Source: Jaltomata sinuosa (Eukaryota > Streptophyta > Magnoliopsida > Solanales > Solanaceae). Taken from it: 64,000 nt of DNA. Below the pieces are notes generated by a model. The model had not been told where the DNA came from. It saw nothing but the letters and a program-made list of their open reading frames with translations, and ran no database searches. The position numbers and the translations under genes were made by a program. This document shows positions 63,640 through 64,000 of this stretch, one piece after another. Within the stretch, counting starts at the first letter, position 1. Every line of letters starts with the position of its first letter. The stretch covers positions 1 to 64,000 of the forward strand of contig QJPP01001750.1 of NCBI GenBank assembly GCA_003996215.1, given 5' to 3'.

Positions 63640-64000
63640 CACCACTGGCAGAGTTGGGGTATAGTGAATGATGAAAGTGAAGGGATCATGATAGAGAACT
63701 ATTAAGGAGCTTGTGGATAAGATGGATAAACTGTATCTCATGTTTGGCTATGCATTAAGTGTAGGATGGTAGCGGAGGTTGTCTACCTCTGAATACTTCT
63801 ACAGTCAGTCTTTGTATAACTATTATACGTAGTAAAAAAAATTATAAATATTAGTTGGGAGTAGCAGCTCTTGGTGTGGGTCAACAGGAGGGAAAGGGTC
63901 AAACATGAACTTTTCATCCCTATCCAGAAGGAGGGTCTTCTTCTTTTGATAAGAAAGTAACTAAGGAGGGATTTCTCATAGGCAGGATTACAGTATGATT
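63640..64000 (+). other. Probable 3' UTR or downstream flank of the 63472 exon
   Basis: No further coding sequence is supported. The TTATAAATATT near 63841 could serve as a weak polyadenylation context, but no canonical AATAAA is placed convincingly. Confidence 0.3.

Overview
This window is nuclear DNA of a flowering plant, almost certainly a member of the Solanaceae. Two things point there: short interspersed elements ending in (TTG)n with the GTCTGCGTACACTCTACCC-type body (43288-43493 reverse, 63032-63340 forward), and the style of the Ty3/gypsy elements. There is no prokaryotic-style gene organisation. From 1 to about 55.7 kb the window is a nest of LTR retrotransposons; from 55.7 to 64 kb it looks like a gene flank carrying small transposons. 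Species cannot be resolved by eye.

Layout. Element A (1-8580, +): Ty3/gypsy chromovirus (Tekay/Del-like), 5' LTR cut by the window edge, pol broken by stops. It sits inside B (8581-9481, -), a remnant LTR plus integrase/chromodomain end. Then comes C0 (9483-10580, +), an Athila-type remnant, and C (10581-about 20290, +), an old, badly decayed Athila element with a truncated 3' LTR. D (20811-23838, -) is an LTR plus integrase of another chromovirus. E (23840-34368, +) is the youngest and best preserved chromovirus, with both LTRs, PBS, gag-pol, chromodomain and polypurine tract. 34369-35066 is an Athila-like 3' remnant. F (35067-44733, +) is a large non-coding LTR element whose 3' LTR carries a SINE. 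G (44734-48104, +) is an integrase end plus LTR related to A and B. H (48942-50895, -) is a solo LTR with a perfect 5-bp target duplication. I (51035-52931, +) is an LTR without an internal region. J (53041-55303, -) is a solo LTR that split the RNase H of a Ty1/copia element, K (52932-53040 plus 55304-55734).

The right end holds candidate host exons: one on the minus strand ending at 56092, one terminal exon on the plus strand at 63472-63639. It also holds a Helitron 3' terminus (59154-59186), a 1.87-kb foldback transposon with a 9-bp target duplication and an internal array of about seven 112-bp repeats (59199-61063), and two SINEs.

The autonomous-type elements encode the same chain: Gag, aspartic protease, reverse transcriptase, RNase H, integrase and, in the chromoviruses, a C-terminal chromodomain. 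No copy here is intact; E is nearest, with one stop and two opposite frameshifts. LTR divergence counted by eye on short samples gives the order E (about 3%), A and F (about 4%), C (about 12%). The signal that family annotation explains least is a covarying stem-loop with a purine loop, 17-19 bases before the 3' LTR in at least five different chromovirus copies. Next are the foldback element with hairpin-bearing repeats, and the dense palindrome blocks inside several unrelated LTRs.
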